The notes beneath the pieces are model-generated. The model did not search any database and was not told the DNA's origin. It saw only the letters and a list, made by a program, of their open reading frames with translations. Below, in pieces: positions 53,660 through 64,000 of a DNA stretch of 64,000 nt. The translations under genes and the position numbers were made by a program. Positions within the stretch are counted from its first letter, which is position 1. Every line of letters begins with the position of its first letter. This stretch comes from Lumbricus terrestris (taxonomy: Eukaryota > Annelida > Clitellata > Crassiclitellata > Lumbricidae). The stretch spans positions 45,523,753-45,587,752 of the forward strand of contig OX457043.1 of the NCBI GenBank assembly GCA_949752735.1. Reading direction: 5' to 3'.

Positions 53660-54775
53660 AAGCATGCGAGTGAGAACAAGATGCCTAAAACGTGTAAAGA
53701 TCACAGTAGCTCGTATGAGCTTTGGGTAAACTATTCCATGACACTGGGCAATGGTATTTAAAAGAAAATTTATGGGTAATACGAATGTGCATACATATAA
53801 TGTCATATAAGCTTATACATATATATATAATTATATAATTATATATATAGAACTATAGGCCCTATATATATATATACACACACAAAATATATATGTATAT
53901 TTTGTAGTAGTTCGTTGTGCTCATAGCCTACAAGTGGAATGTATATATAATTATTATATGCCCTATATATACATATATGCACATAAAATATATAATTATG
54001 TATATTTTGTAGTAGTTCGATGTGCTCATAGCCTACAAGTGGCTCTCGTAAAGATAATATTTACAATAATTGATGACACTACTTCACACTATAATGACAC
54101 TCAACAACACCATATAACATTAAATGACATTACAATAAATGACATCAGATTACACTAGATAATCTTACACTACACTACATGACTTACACTACATGACATT
54201 AGTCTACACGACACTAGATGGCAATAGAAGTCATACACTATGTGTTCACTACATTGCACTAGATGAAATTACAATACACCACAGTAAAATTAGTGTTCAC
54301 AGTTTTTCATGAAGTATAAAGTGTACACCACAGAAACAGTGGTAAACAACAAGTTATGCGGCATCCACGCGTTTATACCGGTAATTATGCAGTCTTACTT
54401 TATTGGCGCTGCCCCCAACTCAAGCCTTGGCCCCCAATTGCTCTGAAACCCCGTAAAAATCATTGGCTGCTTGTCTACATTTAATAAAGAATAGAAATAT
54501 GCCATGAACTGGAGATTTAGACTCTTCGCTTGGAAACCCTAGTGTAGCCACCGGTTGGGTTCCGGTCTATCGACGGGAGAGAGAGCCAGAGTAAGCAAGA
54601 AAAGAAATAGGCATATACCTATGGTGAAGGGTGTAAATATGTGATAGAATTGCCATCATTCTCACAGTCACTTAAGTCTCACCTGTTAAGAACTGCCGGG
54701 TAGCTACGCTACGCGTCTTCGTGGCTTTATTGTAAGGCGCTATATAAATGCCCATATACATACATACATACACAA
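53660..54775. other. AT-rich non-coding DNA
   Basis: Self-complementary TATATA blocks (53810-54010), with a duplicated segment TTTTGTAGTAGTTCG...GTGCTCATAGCCTACAAGTGG at 53900-53938 and 54005-54043. Words of ACATT/ACACTA follow. No coding signal. Confidence 0.65.
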
Positions 54776-54975
54776 CTGGCTCGCTTGGCTACACCGGTAA
54801 GGCCGCGCGTCTGCACGCAATTCACTCTGTGAAAGAGCGTGCGGGCCGCGGTTCGATTCCCGAAGGTGGCTATTTCAGAGATTCAAATCTCGGGCTAGCA
54901 CGGTCCGTCCACGGGGACCTAAATGGCGTGGCGACACTAATCATCTTCTAAATGGCAGTGTCGTTAAACATGTAA
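54776..54975 (+). repeat. tRNA-derived SINE, family B
   Basis: tRNA-like head with A box (TTGGCTACACCGGTAAGGC) and B box (GGTTCGATTCCCG). The body ends GGCGACACTAATCATC ... GGCAGTGTCGTTAAACATG and a (CAAT)/(CATA) tail. The region 54965-55110 is CATACATA. Confidence 0.85.
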
Positions 54976-55059
54976 CAATCAATCACATACATACATACAT
55001 ACATACATACATACATACATACATACATACATACAAACATACATACATACATACATACA

Positions 55060-55090
<31 letters not shown>

Positions 55091-55744
55091 TACATACATA
55101 CATACATCATCGATGTTGTAATTATCATCGGTGTAGTCATCTCTACTCTCACCGCCATTCTACTTACTGCCAGTTACTGGTTTGCTCATGTCTCAATCTC
55201 GAAACAAGTCGGACAACAGGATGGATCGTTAATAACTTATTTGTTCGAGGAGTAGCCTACCTATGAATAAAACACTGACCTACATGTATGTATGACTCAA
55301 GTAAATCCACGCTTCTCGCTGGCGTAATCGTCCAATACTAAAGATTATACATCGATCGAACGCTTTTCATAGAAAAATCGATTTTAAAAACCACAGCCGA
55401 CACAGACACTAACTCTTAAGCCCATCGATCGGCAGAATTATTATCCTAAATTTCTAACAAGTAAACGAATCGATTTTGTTTACGAATTACCCGTACGGTT
55501 TAATCAGAGAAGGCCTACCTATCGTGTTGGCCATGATGATAGCCATCGAAATTTCCCTACATCATAACAAAGCATCATACGCTGATGAATGATAATTATT
55601 ATCTATGGCACCAGATGCCAGACTCCCACAACTGGATATTCAGCTAGAGTATACACAGCAGCAAATTACGTCACGTTAAGCTCTGGACGCCGCCATTGTC
55701 GAGTCAAAATGTTGCAGTTACGCAGTAAATTAATGTAACTGGAT

Positions 55745-55925
55745 TTTTATATAGCGGTTGTCTTATGGGCTCGACCCTGAGGGTGAGATTCCTCACCACC
55801 GCTCGCCCGTTTCAATGGACGCCATGCCATTTAGGTCCCCGTGGACGAACAGTGCTAGCTCCGAGCCTAGTAGCTCGAGATGTTTATATCTCTGAAATAG
55901 TGCTAGCTCCGAGCCTAGATAAAGC
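55745..55925 (-). repeat. SINE family B relative
   Basis: Contains CCATTTAGGTCCCCGTGGAC (complement of the family B body) and GCTCGACCCTGAGGGTGA, also found reversed at 3977-4030. It is followed by a repeated GTGCTAGCTCCGAGCCTAG. Confidence 0.7.
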
Positions 55926-56604
55926 GTAGCTACGCTTTATCTATTCTGTGGTAGAAGCAAGTTTCTAGCAGTCTCGTGAATCTCTAGGCTACTGTCACAA
56001 TGTGTAGCACCGTTCCATCAGGCATTTAGGCCTAACTATTTAATATGCAAGTAAATTAAAACCAGGTCTTAAAAATAAGTCATAATCGGTTTTTACTTTT
56101 TACCCATTACTGTGTGTTCCTTAATTCTTCAAAGCTCGTCAATTTTAATATTATGGCTGCAGCCTGAACGTGTGGCTCTGATTAAAAGCCAGTGTGTCAT
56201 TTTTGTGGCGTTTTCTCACCCTTTAATTGCAAAAAATTAGAATGCTAGCCTACTAGGCTACTATACGAGCAGGCCAACAGCTGTAGGCCTATGCAGTGCA
56301 CTAGTGCAGTGTATACTTTTATAAGCGGAACAGTTCACGTTGCGGCCTAGGCTACGGCTAGCGGATCAGAACGCAGTGGCTAGGCCTATATTCAACAATT
56401 TGCAACAGTAAGAAGAGCATTCCGTATGTAAATAACTAAGCAACTGTGGGTTAGATCTGTAAGCCATATCATTTGCAGGCTCCATATAGACCTACGAGAG
56501 ATTTCCGTCGCCGTCTGATCCTCCCACCGACAGGGTTGACCAATTAATTAGATCACTAACAATTAACTTGCAAGTATTGTATTCCAAATTTATGTAGCGC
56601 CTTA

Positions 56605-56872
56605 CAGTGGCATAGCCAGAAATTTATGATGGAGGGGGGTTGAGGGTTTTATGGCCTGGCCGGATGCCCTTTCTGACATCAACCCAACAGTATTACAGTA
56701 AATAAAAAGGGAATAAAGTAACAAAGGGAATAAAGTAAGAAAATCAATTGTTACAAGCAATAATTGTTTTGCTTTTTCTTATTTAAGTGGATAAATAACC
56801 TTTAAAAAACTTTGTTCCTATGCCAATGGGGGGGGAGATTAACCCCCCGAATCCCCCTTGTTTACGCCACTG
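56605..56872. mobile_element. hAT-like MITE, second copy
   Basis: Ends CAGTGGCATAG / TTTACGCCACTG; target duplication gcgcctta (56597-56604) and gcgcctca (56873-56880). Reverse-complement relative of 34886-35141. Confidence 0.88.
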
Positions 56873-58391
56873 GCGCCTCAATCAGAAAACAACACAGAGA
56901 TGCTCAAATCTTTTATGAATCGCACAATTGTATCGTAATCGGAAAGTTTATACGTAGCGCTACGTCAGGAGAATGTCACGATAGATGCTTCAAAACGTAA
57001 GCATTAAATCCATCGGTACACTTCAAAAACCTTTATGATGCAACTAAACAAATAGCACCTCGTTACAGAAAATCATTATGCAGCCAAAAGAGAGCAATCT
57101 TGACTTGTGAAACAATATTGGTTTCAAACCAATCAACTAATGCAATCAACGTGCAACATTCAATCAAATACTTGAGCCTCAGATTCATTCCAATCACACG
57201 GTCAATGCAAAACCAATCAATAAAGTGCTTCAATCAGAAAAACAATCAGAGCGCAACACTCAGGGTGATAATTGGAAATTGGGGGTTTCGACCAATGTTC
57301 CCTCTAATTTGTTTGGACTCCGTGGGCGGTGTTGCACGCTAAAATTTTTCACCTATTTTTTATACACTCGTCTTCTTTTCCTGGAGATAAGTACACGTTG
57401 TATACCCGTGTACACCCTCGTGTACAGCCTTGATTACCATGCTATGATTACCATGTTATGATTATCATGCATTTATTAATCGTCACAATCCAATCTCCAA
57501 GCATCCATAACAGATGGTACTGAGCAAACTGTGATTAAAGGACCCTACGCAGTACCATCTCATATGAGCCTGGAGCCTGTACTCAGACAGTACCATATCT
57601 CACAAACAAAGTACCAGCTTACACAAATGCTCTAAAAAAACTGTTCGGCTTGCAAGAACGGACTTCACGAATACAAACAAACACGTGTCAAAGGGACAAG
57701 CGAAAGAGAACGTCATTATGACACGAGCGGCAAGCATACGCTGCACTAAAGTTGAATAGCAAATACATAATAATTTATCAAACTGAAAACAAAATACATT
57801 AAAAACTGCCATGAAAGTGCAACTTAAGGACTAGTCAAACACAGAACCATAGAATACAAGCACAATGATAAATTAACCCATTGTATAATATTTATATTAT
57901 GTACACACACATATTTAAAATTATATATGTAGGTATATATGTGTGTATATATATATATTATATATATATATATGTGTATATATATGTATATATACACATG
58001 CATATATATATATGCATGTATGGGCATTTGTTATTTGTATAAATACGTGCTTAAGTACATTTAATATTATGTCTGTACGTGCGATTGTTTCAAACAAGAT
58101 TATCATAGTCAGAAGATGATCTGAAACACCTCAGATTCGCATTGCTGCAAGCCTTACAAAATGTTCACAATGCATCAATCCATAGGTATGTATGCACGAA
58201 TATCTATGTACTTATCGAGGCTGGCGTGCATGCATGCATACATGCAATTTCACATGTATGTAGGATTCACAGTCATATTATATTAAACCGACAAATGGTC
58301 ACAATGTATGATGGACTGTGCAAGACTTGAAGCTGCAACACCCCATAATTTCATATCAAACACTCATCATCAGCAGCATCACATAGTCGTA

Positions 58392-58432
<41 letters not shown>

Positions 58433-58948
58433 CATATGCATATTATATACATTAATATTATATATACATATATTATATATATATAATATATACATATACA
58501 CACACATATATATATAAATATATACATGTACGGACTTCAGAGGCTCTAGCCACAATTTCTCGACAAAGGTGACTGCAGCAGGTAGGCCTCACCTACACAA
58601 AGCCTCAGGACTTAGCAGCAACAGTATGCATTGTGATGGAGAATCAGGATTCATCGGGAAACCTACAGAAGAGGGCTATAACCCGGGACCGAATAGACTG
58701 CTCCCAGGGAATGGAATCGACTTCTACTCTCAGTTCGTAACTAAGATTTACTGCGTACTTTGAAAAGACGACTCACAACGGCTAACTTACTATTTCTACT
58801 TGGCCTTTAATCACTTGGATACACAAGTCCATCTGATTATCCGAGCCTCGGATTCACATTTCGGTGTTACCTTGCGCGTGTAAGAAATTCATCTATGTGT
58901 ATCTCTAATCGTTCTGCGGTCTGTCAGATTGAATGTCAATAAACAAAT

Positions 58949-58979
<31 letters not shown>

Positions 58980-59884
58980 GGCGGCAGAAGTTCCTAGCCT
59001 AAGGTATGACGAATCAGAGTCAATAAAGCTGTGCAATTGGTTGTCACTGTAGTTGTACCATACTCCGTTTAAAATCATTCACAGCATGGACTGCTGCATG
59101 GACTAGATCAGTCACACAGAAAGAAATATTTCAAGTCCTATTCAGAATCTTTCGACAGCTAATAATGGTAATAATAATGATAATAATAATAATGACAATG
59201 ATAATGATAATAATGATGATGATAATAATGATAATAATAATAATGATAATAATGATGATAATAATGATAATAATAATAATGATAATAATGATAATAATAA
59301 TGATAATAATAATAATGATAATATAGATAATGTAAATAATAATAATGATAATAATAATGATAATAATAATGATACTGATAATAATAATAATAAATATTTT
59401 AAAAAAATAAAATAATAATAACAACAATAATAATTACGACAATTTATATGGCGCTGTAACAAGGTCAGGCTACAACAAAGGGTGCCTTACAAAACAGCTA
59501 ATAGGCAGGACAAGCACTAGAGAACAAATGCGTTTTTTAAGCATAGATCCAAAAGAGTCCACTGAGCCGGTCGATCGAATACCAGGAGGAAAACTGTTCC
59601 GAAAATCTCTCAACCATGTCGGCAAGTTCACAAAGGCGGAATGTGCAGGGCAGGGCACATACATGCATGGATACATACATCCCCTCATATAAACACAACT
59701 TTTAGCACTGATGACGATGGTGCCACATCTCTCAAAAAAAGAAGTTCCAAATCACAAACACCGAACTGCTGACAAACACACACGCCGGAAACCACAATAC
59801 AACTCGTTCGGAACACAGAGCGTCAATCCGATCCGTCTGCCTGACATCGTAAAAATTCGGGATCGCACAAAAAATGCCCGCAAG

Positions 59885-60046
59885 ATGGCGGTGGCGGGGT
59901 TGATCGAATCGTCGAATTTCCTGCGAACTGTGCGCAAGCGCCGCTCTTCCGAGCTATTTGTGAAGAATTCTGGAAAAATTCCATCTGAACTCTGGAGGAG
60001 TATCCGGAGTGAGGATGTTGATGATGCATTGTCAGTTGCCATCTAG
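59885..60046 (+). CDS. Short ORF with YY1-like start context, unidentified
   Basis: The context CAAGATGGCGG is followed by 53 codons, basic in the middle (FLRTVRKRRSSELFVKN) and ending DVDDALSVAI, then TAG. The frame is open upstream to 59711. The composition is coding-like, but I do not recognise it and see no introns around it. It could be chance or a terminal exon. Confidence 0.2.
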   Translation: MAVAGLIESSNFLRTVRKRRSSELFVKNSGKIPSELWRSIRSEDVDDALSVAI

Positions 60047-60164
60047 TTCTGATCTTGTATGTATCTCGATCTTTTCAACGGATAGATTCGGATTGACGTC
60101 AGCGACCGATCGAATCACGTCAGCCAATACCTGACGACACACAGAAAAACGAGGAGCAATTAAG

Positions 60165-60720
60165 AGAGCATTGACTGACTGATTGAATGACTGATTGACT
60201 AATTGGCTAACTGATTGACTAATTGGCTGACTGATTGAATAGCTGATTGACTAATTGGCTAACTGATTGACTAATTGGCTGACTGATTGAATAGCTGATT
60301 GACTAATTGGCTAACTGATTGACTAATTGGCTGACTGATTGACTGACTAATTGGCTGACTGACTGACTGTGATTGGCAGACTGTTTGGCTGACTAAATGG
60401 CTGGCTGACTGACTGCAACTGGCGGACTACCGGGTAAATTGGCTGACTGGTAGACTAATTGGCTGAATGACTGACTGGCGGACTAATCATTGACTGACTG
60501 ACCGACTGTGAGTAGCAGACTGACAGATCGACTAATTGGCTGACTGACTGACTGCGTGATTGACGTACTGATTGACTGATTAATTGGCTGGCTGACTGAC
60601 TGACTGACTGCCTGACTCTGTCCAATGAGTGACTCACTAACTGGTTCACTGGCTGGCTGGCTGGCTGACTGACTGAATGACCAGCTGACTTCTAAAATGA
60701 CTGGTTGTCTGACTGGCTGG
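60165..60720. repeat. TGACTGAT/TGGCTGAC degenerate array
   Basis: Four-base-based repeat (TGAC, TGGC, TGAT) with a higher-order unit of about 60 bp (ATAGCTGATTGACTAATTGG recurring at 60238 and 60290). It ends about 110 bp from the exon at 60833. Confidence 0.9.
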
Positions 60721-60832
60721 AGACTGAACCTCTCAGTGCACTGCTTCAAAGCTACGATAACAATCATAAAATGATAGACGAGGATTATGATATGATCATT
60801 GATCATTGATATGAATCACTGAATAATGTTAC

Positions 60833-60942
60833 CATGTTTTGATCAACGTCTTCGTTATCAGAACTTAAGAGGAACTTCTTTTCAACTCTCGTTTCAAGAA
60901 CTCCATCACGCTCCGTCTGATACTGAAACACCGTAAAGACAT
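60833..60942 (-). CDS. Second FNIII-type gene, exon with F-G strands
   Basis: 110 bp after CCTGTAAG, phase 1 in, phase 0 out at ATG|GTAACA (or read on to a TGA near 60809 as a last exon). It encodes VFTVFQYQTERDGVLETRVE and then an acidic end. The pattern YvFtV.q....G is the F-G region of an FNIII domain. It joins in phase with the exon at 61571-61675. A 34-bp array begins at its acceptor. No transmembrane segment was found downstream. Confidence 0.5.
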
Positions 60943-60959
60943 CTTACAGGTAAGGCTTC

Positions 60960-61365
60960 TAAAGAACTATCAGAACTATCTTATAAGACTTAGAACTAAG
61001 CATAAAATCCATCTTACACGTAAGACTTCTAAAGCATAAAATCCATCTTACACATAAGACTTCTAAAGCATAAAATCCATCTTACACCTACGACTTCTCA
61101 AACATAAGAATCCATCTTGCACGTAAGACTTCTAAGCATAGAATCCACCTTACATGTAAGACCTCAGAATTCATCTTACATGTTAGATTTCTAAAGCATA
61201 AAATCCATCTTACACGTACGACTTCTCAAACATAAGAGTCCATTTTATATGTAAGACTTCTAAGGTACAAAATCTATCTTACACGTAAGACTTCTATGCA
61301 TAGAATTAATTTTACACGTAAGACTTCTAAGCATATAATCCATTTTACACGTAACTTTCAAACCA
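60960..61365. repeat. 34-bp minisatellite at the acceptor of the exon at 60942
   Basis: GACTTCTAAAGCATAAAATC plus CATCTTACACGTAA, about 11 copies. On the gene strand TTTAGAAGTCTTACGTGTAA then G|ATG mirrors the true junction TTTAGAAGCCTTACCTGTAA then G|ATG. Confidence 0.9.
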
Positions 61366-61425
61366 TAAAATATCTTTTAGTTTATTAACTAACATCAAAG
61401 CATCTTCATAAGCAAATTAAACCAG

Positions 61426-61434
<9 letters not shown>

Positions 61435-61490
<56 letters not shown>
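61435..61490. repeat. (CAAT)n microsatellite
   Basis: CAATCAAT to 61488, about 80 bp beyond the donor at 61571. Confidence 0.95.
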
Positions 61491-61570
61491 TAATTAGAGA
61501 AGCGAATGTAAAACCCGACCGTTGTTGTTTCGATTGTGTGGGTGCGGGAGGAGTGTGAGTGAGCACTGAC

Positions 61571-61675
61571 GAGTATTCCGAAGTCTTCCATGCCACTCCC
61601 CGGGGCAGCGTACGTGACTGTTCTCATCTGCGACTTCACCATCTGACCCTCGGACCTCGACGAACATCGAGACGG
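61571..61675 (-). CDS. Second FNIII-type gene, exon with C'-E strands
   Basis: 105 bp between TTTTTCTTGCAG and the good donor GTCAGT, phase 1 in and out. In the frame that fits the next exon it reads VSMFVEVRGSDGEVADENSH and ends RLRNT, like the middle of an FNIII domain. Another frame is open to a stop at 61490 (ending TTTVGFYIRFSN), so a terminal-exon reading is the alternative. A 75-bp repeat adjoins its acceptor. Confidence 0.45.
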
Positions 61676-61679
61676 CTGC

Positions 61680-62160
61680 AAGAAAAACAATGGAAATTAC
61701 CACCAGATCAAAGTAAAAGTATGGTATTGTTAAGAAAGGTACATGTAAACAAAGGTAAAAAACAATGGAAATTACCACCAGATCAAAGTAAAAAAATGGT
61801 ATTGTTAAGAAAGGTACATGTAAACAAGGTAAAAAAAATGGAAATTACCATCAGATCAAAGTAAAAATATGGTATTGTTAAGTAAGGTACATGTAAACAA
61901 AGGTATTAAGGAATGGCACTGTACCACTAGACATAGGAAAGGCAAAGTAAGGTATTGCAAAGTTAACAAAAGCAGGTAAGGTATTGTAAAGCAAGGAAAG
62001 ATAAAGGTAAGGGAATGTAACGTACTGGAAAGGTAAACACACGTAAAGTATTTTAAAATAAATAAAATTGGGTAAGATGGTGCTGCTGTATAGTAAGGTT
62101 AGCAAAGCATAAACAAAAGTAATATCAAGTAACTCCAGAGTTCTGTTCCTAAAATTAAAA
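61680..62160. repeat. 75-bp tandem repeat at the acceptor of the exon at 61675, then GGTAA-rich DNA
   Basis: Three copies of a block starting AAAAACAATGGAAATTACCA and including GTACATGTAAACAAAGGTA. The first copy overlaps the acceptor tract. 61905-62160 continues as loose AAGGTAA words. Confidence 0.85.
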
Positions 62161-62199
62161 GATGAAGAATATTTTAGACTGAGGGCTATGGCATAGCAG

Positions 62200-62540
62200 A
62201 TATATTTACCTATATGGTACGGTAATGTCGGAAACGGTAATGTATTACAAGATAACTTAAGGTAATGAGGTACAGATGATACAGTGACAGAGTTTTATAA
62301 CTAGACATGCAAAGAGTGAATAAGGCACAGTCAGGGACACACACTTGTGCCGTTAGCCAGCAGCTCAGCAATGATGAGAAACGATAGAAAGACAGACAGA
62401 AAGTCAGCCAGACAGACAAAGACAAAGACAAGAAGCAAATATCACTAGAGAGACAGACACAAACAGACACAGACAGACACAGGCAGACAGACAGACACAG
62501 ACAGACAGGAAATGACACTAGTAGACAAAATGCATGTATG
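62200..62540. repeat. GGTAA and (CAGA)n words
   Basis: CAGACAGA/CACAGA tract at 62390-62525; nothing else recognised. Confidence 0.7.
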
Positions 62541-62544
62541 AGCA

Positions 62545-62750
62545 TTTCCCACAGTGCCTCTTCAAAATTACTCCTCAGAGGCGCTCCCGACTACAGCGTG
62601 GACACTGCATCGGAGTTTCACGCCGAAGCGCCTGAGCAATTGCGAGTGAAGGACTTGCTCAAGGTCCCTATGCAGCGGCTTGAGGTTGATTCGAGCTCGC
62701 AACGCTCCGGATCCAAGGTACCGAACATACTGCAGTGCCCCACAATACTA
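62545..62750 (-). repeat. SINE family A copy, decayed B box
   Basis: Body CAGAGGCGCTCCCGACTACA and GGAGTTTCACGCC are intact; the B box is changed (GATTCGAGCTC). Confidence 0.82.
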
Positions 62751-62877
62751 AATCATACCACCAAAGAGACACAGACAAAAGGAGGAATCTAGACAAAGGG
62801 AGGAGGAACAATAGAGGAGAAAACAATGAGACAATGGACACAAACCGTCGTTGGCAATTGGTGGCAGTAGGTATCCG

Positions 62878-62970
62878 TCAGACGAGAGGAGCAGCTGACG
62901 GTTGGACTTTCACGTTGATGCTCGTTGACGTTATTTCGACGAATGGTGTCGCCATCTGGCGGAAACTTTT
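62878..62970 (-). CDS. Possible further exon of the second FNIII gene
   Basis: The minus strand reads TPFVEITSTSINVKVQPSAA, which looks like A-B strands of an FNIII domain, preceded by CGCCAG and soon followed by a stop. I could not find a donor whose phase joins directly to 61675, so this stays a suggestion. Confidence 0.22.
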   Translation of the reverse strand, partial: KSFRQMATPFVEITSTSINVKVQPSAAPLV

Positions 62971-63075
62971 ACCAAAAAAACATTCAAAAATTAGGCACAC
63001 CCATTCTCAGGAAGAGATCAGATTTATTATTATTATTATGTATGCATGTACATGTATGTATGTATATATGCAATA

Positions 63076-63914
63076 TCTATACTTATAAAGCAGAGCCATT
63101 ATTCTGTTTGTATTTTTTCTGTTTGTATGGATGTATTTTGAATTTCTCGCCAGAGCCTGCTCGGAAATTACAGCGATTCGTTTTACCAAAATTTTCAAAC
63201 TGATTCTTACCCAAATTTGACGTTTAACGCGACTATTTTCAGCTGTCAATAAACTTTATAGCCCGAGCTGTCAACATTTTAACTTCACACGCGATTAGCG
63301 ATTCGAAAGTCATTCGCCTTCGTCGCCTCCATTGCCTACAAGAATCCTACAACCAATGGCATGACGGTTTGAGATCACGTGATATTTACTTATATCGAAA
63401 ATATTTCTGATGATTATTCTGGCCTTATTTCTTCTGATCCACTCGACAAAAACATAAAGAAAGCGATCCAAAAATCTTTCCATATTTTAAATTTCGCTGT
63501 TATAAAAACGATCGTTGGTTTTATGTTCACTAAACTCATGACGTCATTATTTTGAGCTCAAATCTTTACGCCGCGGAGCAAAAAATGTTATGGACGCAAA
63601 TAATGCGAACATAACTGCAAATAATTGGAAAAAATTAGCGTAGATTTCAAAAACTTCCTTTATCGAACAATTTATGAAAGAAGCACGTTGCGGCTTTTCA
63701 GAAAAAGCCGTTTTTCTCAGTTAAGTGTCGAGTGGACTTAACGGGTTTAGCTCTTCAATTATCGGCCAGACATGTACACCTAGCGGAGAGGATCGTTACT
63801 TCGCCTTAACGCGGGGGTCGATGAAAGGCGGGGTCAGAATGGTGAAGTCGGAACGGGGTCAGGCGTGGCTGGGGACAAAATCATTTCCCGGGCAACGCCG
63901 GGTAATTCAGCTAG
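63076..63914 (+). mobile_element. Non-autonomous Helitron, apparently full length
   Basis: Starts TCTATACTTATAAAGC after A and ends CAGCTAG before T, i.e. inserted between A and T. 12 bp before the end is a hairpin CCCGG-gcaacg-CCGGG (63887-63902). No Rep/helicase coding is seen in 839 bp. These are the defining end features of Helitrons. Confidence 0.83.
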
Positions 63915-64000
63915 TGCTAGTATATATGTATGCATGTATGCATTTGTATTATTATTATTATTATCATTATTATTAATATTATTATAATTATTATTGACTT
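63915..64000. repeat. (ATT)n microsatellite at window end
   Basis: TATTATTAT from about 63945 to the end of the window. Confidence 0.9.

Larger units (their letters stand above)
55926..60160. other. Mostly non-coding, no recognised gene
   Basis: Contains the MITE 56605-56872, (TA)n tracts 57900-58020 and 58390-58530, and AAT/GAT arrays 58950-58978 and 59160-59400. The only coding-like stretch is 59885-60046. Confidence 0.65.

Noticed and set aside
54776..54860. A functional tRNA gene
   Set aside because: A and B boxes are present, but the flanking body and repeat tail, shared with other copies, mark a SINE; no clear acceptor stem is seen.

Overview
This is nuclear DNA of an animal. Coding exons are short, bounded by GT..AG splice sites, and sit in a very large excess of microsatellites, minisatellites, tRNA-derived SINEs, hAT-type MITEs, a Helitron and a mariner relic. 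The mix of a Shab-type potassium channel, a gp130-like receptor and 'gcgctatataaat' SINEs suggests a marine invertebrate, most likely a deuterostome such as an echinoderm. The species cannot be fixed from the sequence.

Layout. 1-7272: simple repeats and repeat fragments, no gene seen. 7273-9984 (+): the end of a Kv2/Shab voltage-gated K+ channel gene. One large exon (8590-9984) carries S1 to S6 and the C-terminal tail. 1.3 kb upstream lies a truncated duplicate of the start of that exon (7273-7329). 9985-22307: no gene recognised; polypyrimidine tracts, a 1,025-bp TA-flanked DNA transposon, hAT MITEs and a fold-back element. 22308-50797 (-): one complete gene that I could splice by hand into 15 coding exons totalling 3,411 nt (1,136 aa). 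All phases are compatible and there is no internal stop. It encodes a signal peptide, an Ig-like N-terminal domain with an acidic insert, five FNIII-type domains (WSXWS-like WGEWG in the second), a transmembrane helix and a 389-aa tail. This is the layout of gp130/LIFR-type class I cytokine receptors. 50811-60832: no gene recognised. 60833-61675 (-): two phase-compatible exons of what looks like a second FNIII gene, perhaps with a further exon near 62.9 kb. 63076-63914: a non-autonomous Helitron.

The most unusual structure is the relation between exons and tandem arrays. Many exons here have a private minisatellite starting within a few bases to a few tens of bases of a splice site, and in several the repeat unit contains a copy of that splice junction. 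The clearest case is exon 9 of the receptor: its 3' end plus donor site is the last copy of a 114-bp array of about seven or eight units. The same pattern is seen at receptor exons 3, 4 and 10, near exon 12, and at both exons of the second gene. The Kv2 exon is fronted by about 350 bp of (TATG)n. The result is rows of potential decoy splice sites in the pre-mRNA.
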